A DNA stretch of 25,978 nt from CAYJAZ01 sp964369165 (GTDB lineage: Bacteria; Desulfobacterota; Desulfovibrionia; Desulfovibrionales; Desulfovibrionaceae), in the NCBI GenBank assembly GCA_964369165.1, contig CAYJFE010000034.1, positions 1 to 25,978 on the forward strand. Reading direction: 5' to 3'. Shown here piece by piece: positions 23,342-25,978 of the stretch. Each line of letters begins with the position of its first letter. Within the stretch, counting starts at the first letter, position 1. Position numbers and translations under genes: made by a program. Under the pieces are notes generated by a model. It was not told where the DNA came from, made no database searches, and saw only the letters and a list, made by a program, of their open reading frames with translations.

Positions 23342-24301
23342 CTATAACTCGCCTGTTCTTTTAAGTTCTTCTCTAAAATATTCTATAGTAAAATCTAAGC
23401 CTTCATTGAGCTTAATTTGCGGTTCCCAGCCAAATGTTTTTTTGGCAAGAGAAATATCAGGGCATCTCTGGGTTGGGTCGTCTAAAGGAATAGGCAAATA
23501 GATAACTTTTGAAGAAGTTTCGATTTTTTGCACAACTTTTTCTGCAAGTCCTTTAATCGTAAATTCACCAGGGTTTCCAGTGTTTATTGGTCCAGTAAAA
23601 CCTTTTGGCGAATTCATAACTCGCACAAATACTTCTATTAAATCATCTACATAACAAAAAGAACGTGTCTGCATGCCATCGCCATAGATAGTAATATCTT
23701 CATTTTTGAGGGCTTGGCAAATAAAGTTGCTGACAACTCTACCATCTTTTGGATCCATTTGTGGCCCATAAGTGTTGAAAATGCGTACGATTTTTATATC
23801 GACATCGTGTTTACGGTGATAGTCGAAGAAAAGACTTTCAGCGCATCTTTTGCCCTCATCATAGCAAGCTCTAATACCAATAGGATTTACATTACCACGA
23901 TATTCTTCTGGCTGTGGGTGCTCTAAAGGCTCACCATAGACTTCAGATGTAGAAGCCTGCATGATAGTTGCATCGTGTTTTTTTGCCATGCCAAGCATAT
24001 TGATTGCGCCCAGCACGCAAGTTTTTGTTGTGTGAATAGCAAATTCGCCTTGATAAGCAGGTGGAGAAGCAGGGCAGGCCATATTGTATATTTGATCGAC
24101 TTTATCAGCTACATAGAGAGGTTCACAAATATCATGCTCAATAAATGTAAAGTTTGGCTTATCCATAATATCGGCAATATTACTCATTCTGCCTGTTTGG
24201 TTGTTGTCAACGCAGATAACTTTGTGCCCTTCTTTGACAAATCGTTTGCAAAGATGAGAGCCTAAAAAGCCTGTGCCACCTGTTACAAGTATTGTTTTCA
24301 T
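23342..24301 (-). CDS. uxs: UDP-glucuronate decarboxylase (UDP-xylose synthase)
   Basis: A 319-residue extended short-chain dehydrogenase converting UDP-glucuronate to UDP-xylose and CO2 with bound NAD. Diagnostic blocks, numbered from ATG 24301: VTGGTGFLGSHLC at 6-18, CVDNNQTGR at 30-38, YNMACPASPPAYQ at 72-84, STSEVYGEP at 117-125, YDEGKR at 147-152 (catalytic Tyr147 and Lys151) and RIFNTYGPQMDPKDGRVVSNF at 173-193. The Y-D-E-G-K-R and ACPASPP signatures separate UXS from dTDP-glucose dehydratases and from the ArnA-type decarboxylase. ATG 24301 was chosen over an in-frame ATG at 24334 because AAAGGA sits at good spacing and MKTILVTGGTGF is the usual UXS start. It is the first gene of the leftward sugar-nucleotide operon and is preceded by a consensus-like promoter. 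Confidence 0.95.
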   Translation of the reverse strand: MKTILVTGGTGFLGSHLCKRFVKEGHKVICVDNNQTGRMSNIADIMDKPNFTFIEHDICEPLYVADKVDQIYNMACPASPPAYQGEFAIHTTKTCVLGAINMLGMAKKHDATIMQASTSEVYGEPLEHPQPEEYRGNVNPIGIRACYDEGKRCAESLFFDYHRKHDVDIKIVRIFNTYGPQMDPKDGRVVSNFICQALKNEDITIYGDGMQTRSFCYVDDLIEVFVRVMNSPKGFTGPINTGNPGEFTIKGLAEKVVQKIETSSKVIYLPIPLDDPTQRCPDISLAKKTFGWEPQIKLNEGLDFTIEYFREELKRTGEL

Positions 24302-24355
24302 TGCTGAATCCTTTGTGCTATTATTACTTATCATATACTGCTATTTGCAAGAATT

Positions 24356-24384
24356 TTTGTAGCATTTCGTGAAGTTTTTGTCAA
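24356..24384 (-). promoter_or_regulatory. Candidate promoter for uxs-ugd-galE and downstream genes
   Basis: On the minus strand a perfect TTGACA (24379-24384), a 17-base spacer and TACAAA (24356-24361, 4 of 6 matches). It lies in the 102-base gap between the sulfotransferase and uxs. Predicted start near 24349 would give a leader of roughly 48 bases. Confidence 0.5.
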
Positions 24385-24403
24385 AATGAAATTCTCATGG
24401 TTT

Positions 24404-25717
24404 TTATCTCATAATAGAAGATAAGTAGGTTCTATAATAAGTAATATATGGATCAATATCTATGGCTTTTTGCAGATTTGCGATAGCAAGTTCTTTTTTG
24501 CCTTGTTGTGCGTTGATTTTTCCTAAGATATAATAGCTCCACGAGATATAAGGATTATTTAATATGAAGCTCAAAGCTATACCTTCTGCTTCGTAAATTT
24601 GTCCAGTATTGCATAGATGGAAAGCTTTTTTCTTGAGGAGTGGTTGTAATATTATATTTTTGAGGGATTGGAAAAAGGTGACTTTGGCATTAGTGTGGAT
24701 ATGTGTATTCGAAATTTTCGTAATTATTTCCGATGAGTTGTTTTTGAGTTGTTGGTTTATTTTTTGCTCTAGTAAGAGAAACTTTTCATTGAATATTTGT
24801 TTAAAATCCGTAATATTTTGAGTTTGGTTTCTTTGTAGTTCAGCTATAGTTTGCTCTTTTTGTGAAATATCAGTTTGTAGTGCTGTGGTTTTCTGCACTT
24901 GTTGCTGCAAGCACTCATATGCTGTATTATAAAAGTTTGAAACATAGCTATCAAATTCTTCAGAAAGTTTTACTGATTTATTTACATAGGATTTTAATTG
25001 TTGAAATAATTCATCATAAATTTTAGGAGATACGTCCTGGGCATCGCTTGAAGGAAATGTCCTCAATGATGAGTCAATAAAATTATTAAGGAAAAAGTCT
25101 TTATTTTCAGCGTTAATTGTTTCTTCCAAAAATAACTCAAGCTGACTAAAATAGTTTTCTGTATTATCCAAAAAATCGTCATAGTTGACAAAAAATACAT
25201 TTTTTCCTTTCAGCTCATATAAGGCAAAAATATTATAACTGTACCAAAAATACAATCCAAAATCCAAATTATATTTATTTCGCTTTTTAAGTGATTGTGC
25301 AACGCTATAAGGGTGGCGAAAAGCAAACACATATTTGACATCTAGTTCTAAGGATTCAAAAACTTGATTCCAAAAAGGGAGAAGTTTTGTTATGCGTGGT
25401 TCTTTGAGGGTCCATAAGCTATTTTTTTCTAGTTTTTCCTTTACTAAACTTGTTGCTCTATCAAAATATCCCTCTATGTGCAGAGTGTTTATGTTTTCAG
25501 ATGTAAGAGGTGTAGGATTATCCCATTTTTGATTAAAGTGATGTAGAATCTCTTCATCAAAGTTTAAAATATCATTATCTTCCCAGTGTCCTTTTGGATT
25601 TCCAATTAAACTTGTAAAAAGATTTTCCCCATGTTGTGCACCAAAAATAGCCATAGATCTAGACAGGAGGCTTGTTCCACTTCGGTGCATTCCCAGTACT
25701 AAAATTATTTTTTTCAT
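24404..25717 (-). CDS. PAPS-dependent sulfotransferase with coiled coil and C-terminal TPR module
   Basis: A 437-residue cytoplasmic protein. Residues 1-260 are a sulfotransferase domain: IILVLGMHRSGTSLLSR at 4-20 is the PAPS 5'-phosphosulfate loop (G-M-H-R-S-G-T-S), KGHWEDNDILNFDEEIL at 42-58 is a typical block of the bacterial carbohydrate-sulfotransferase subgroup, LKEPRITKLLPFW at 104-116 and FAFRHPYSVAQSLKKR at 131-146 hold the 3'-phosphate-binding Arg and Ser. FFVNYDDFLDN at 175-185 is the late conserved strand. Residues 265-335 are coiled coil. Residues 345-437 are the TPR module shared with 9300-11813 and 18874-21048. Expected to move sulfate from PAPS to a glycan hydroxyl. It is the first gene of the leftward set, with GAGAAG just before ATG; a separate promoter is predicted upstream and another lies between it and uxs. 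Confidence 0.92.
   Translation of the reverse strand: MKKIILVLGMHRSGTSLLSRSMAIFGAQHGENLFTSLIGNPKGHWEDNDILNFDEEILHHFNQKWDNPTPLTSENINTLHIEGYFDRATSLVKEKLEKNSLWTLKEPRITKLLPFWNQVFESLELDVKYVFAFRHPYSVAQSLKKRNKYNLDFGLYFWYSYNIFALYELKGKNVFFVNYDDFLDNTENYFSQLELFLEETINAENKDFFLNNFIDSSLRTFPSSDAQDVSPKIYDELFQQLKSYVNKSVKLSEEFDSYVSNFYNTAYECLQQQVQKTTALQTDISQKEQTIAELQRNQTQNITDFKQIFNEKFLLLEQKINQQLKNNSSEIITKISNTHIHTNAKVTFFQSLKNIILQPLLKKKAFHLCNTGQIYEAEGIALSFILNNPYISWSYYILGKINAQQGKKELAIANLQKAIDIDPYITYYRTYLSSIMR
24407..24685 (-). repeat. Shared TPR module, copy 3 (C-terminus of the sulfotransferase)
   Basis: Encodes residues 345-437, with FFQSLKNIILQPLLKKKAF, LCNTGQIYEAEGIAL, NNPYISWSYYILGK and DIDPYITYYRTYLSS. Collinear and gapless with the copies at 18895-19176 and 10356-10637. 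Confidence 0.92.
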
Positions 25718-25846
25718 AGACTTCTCACGTGATTTCTTAATTTTTGTAAATTAGGTTGAGTGTTACTGATGATTTCTTCCGGACTTATTTTGTGCGCTTG
25801 ATTTTAAAAGGTGTGCTTATTTAAACTAATTTTATCTAAGTTTTTT

Positions 25847-25876
25847 ATTATACTCTAAGGGCAATTTAGTTAGCAA
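25847..25876 (-). promoter_or_regulatory. Candidate promoter for the 25717 sulfotransferase gene
   Basis: On the minus strand TTGCTA (25871-25876), an 18-base spacer and a perfect TATAAT (25847-25852). Predicted start near 25840, leaving a leader of roughly 120 bases. The rest of 25718-25978 shows no convincing gene; two short frames open at the right edge are noted separately as rejected. Confidence 0.4.
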
Positions 25877-25978
25877 TATTGTATTATTTAGTCAAGGAAA
25901 ACCTCTGTTCTAACAAGTAAAGATGGTAATACTCCCTAAAAAAAGTAGTGCATTCCAGTAGAAAATCTGATACAACTT

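Noticed and set aside
25725..25732. TCACGTGA 8-bp palindrome just upstream of the sulfotransferase start
   Set aside because: Too short to distinguish from chance, and no second copy was noticed.
25860..25978. Two short minus-strand frames open at the right edge that could be 3' ends of a preceding gene (ending ITIFTC and RFSLTK)
   Set aside because: Only about 22 and 30 codons, both open at once, so neither can be preferred; no homology can be judged without the sequence beyond the edge.

Overview
This is a strongly AT-rich stretch of a bacterial genome that is almost entirely protein-coding, with short gaps and tight operon packing. The content is a surface-glycan or glycoprotein biosynthesis locus: sugar-nucleotide enzymes, many large multidomain glycosyltransferases (GTs), sulfotransferases and methyltransferases. 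Gene style (GT8 enzymes ending in W-W-x-Y-A-R-x-T-P-F-Y, DUF4422, DUF115/Maf-like domains, RgpF-like domain) suggests a low-GC Gram-negative, perhaps host-associated, bacterium. I cannot name the genus from sequence alone. No RNA genes, transposases, CRISPR arrays or prophage genes were seen.

Layout. (1) Positions 1-2776, minus strand: a gene with an HxRxGD fucosyltransferase-like domain and TPRs, then a TPR-like/coiled-coil protein, then (ATGA overlap) the start of a GT2 gene that runs off the left edge. (2) 2777-3068: a divergent promoter region with a perfect 13-bp inverted repeat. (3) 3069-7331, plus strand: a paralogue of the TPR-like protein followed by an 1173-residue enzyme with three GT2 domains and one RgpF-like domain. 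Regions 1 and 3 therefore carry two copies of the same two-gene cassette (TPR-like protein, then a GT2 with a TPR-like N-terminus), facing away from each other. (4) 7372-25717, minus strand: twelve co-directional genes. In transcription order: sulfotransferase-TPR; UDP-glucuronate decarboxylase; UDP-glucose 6-dehydrogenase; GalE; double methyltransferase-TPR; GT8; GT2 fused to a degenerate GT8; UDP-sulfoquinovose synthase (SqdB); GT8-coil-DUF115; methyltransferase; double sulfotransferase with a central TPR; DUF4422-GT8.

How it fits together (inference from families). UDP-glucose can be converted to UDP-galactose (GalE), UDP-glucuronate (Ugd), UDP-xylose (decarboxylase) and UDP-sulfoquinovose (SqdB). 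The GT8 and GT2 domains would assemble these sugars, the PAPS-type sulfotransferases would add sulfate esters, and the methyltransferases would cap or modify. The predicted product is a glycan carrying both a sulfonate (sulfoquinovose) and sulfate. No flippase, ABC exporter, polymerase, initiating phosphosugar transferase or membrane protein is visible, so either these lie outside the window or the target is a cytoplasmic acceptor such as flagellin or another protein. A further unusual trait is a near-identical, gapless TPR module of about 93 residues attached to three otherwise unrelated enzymes, which looks like a shared docking device for the pathway.
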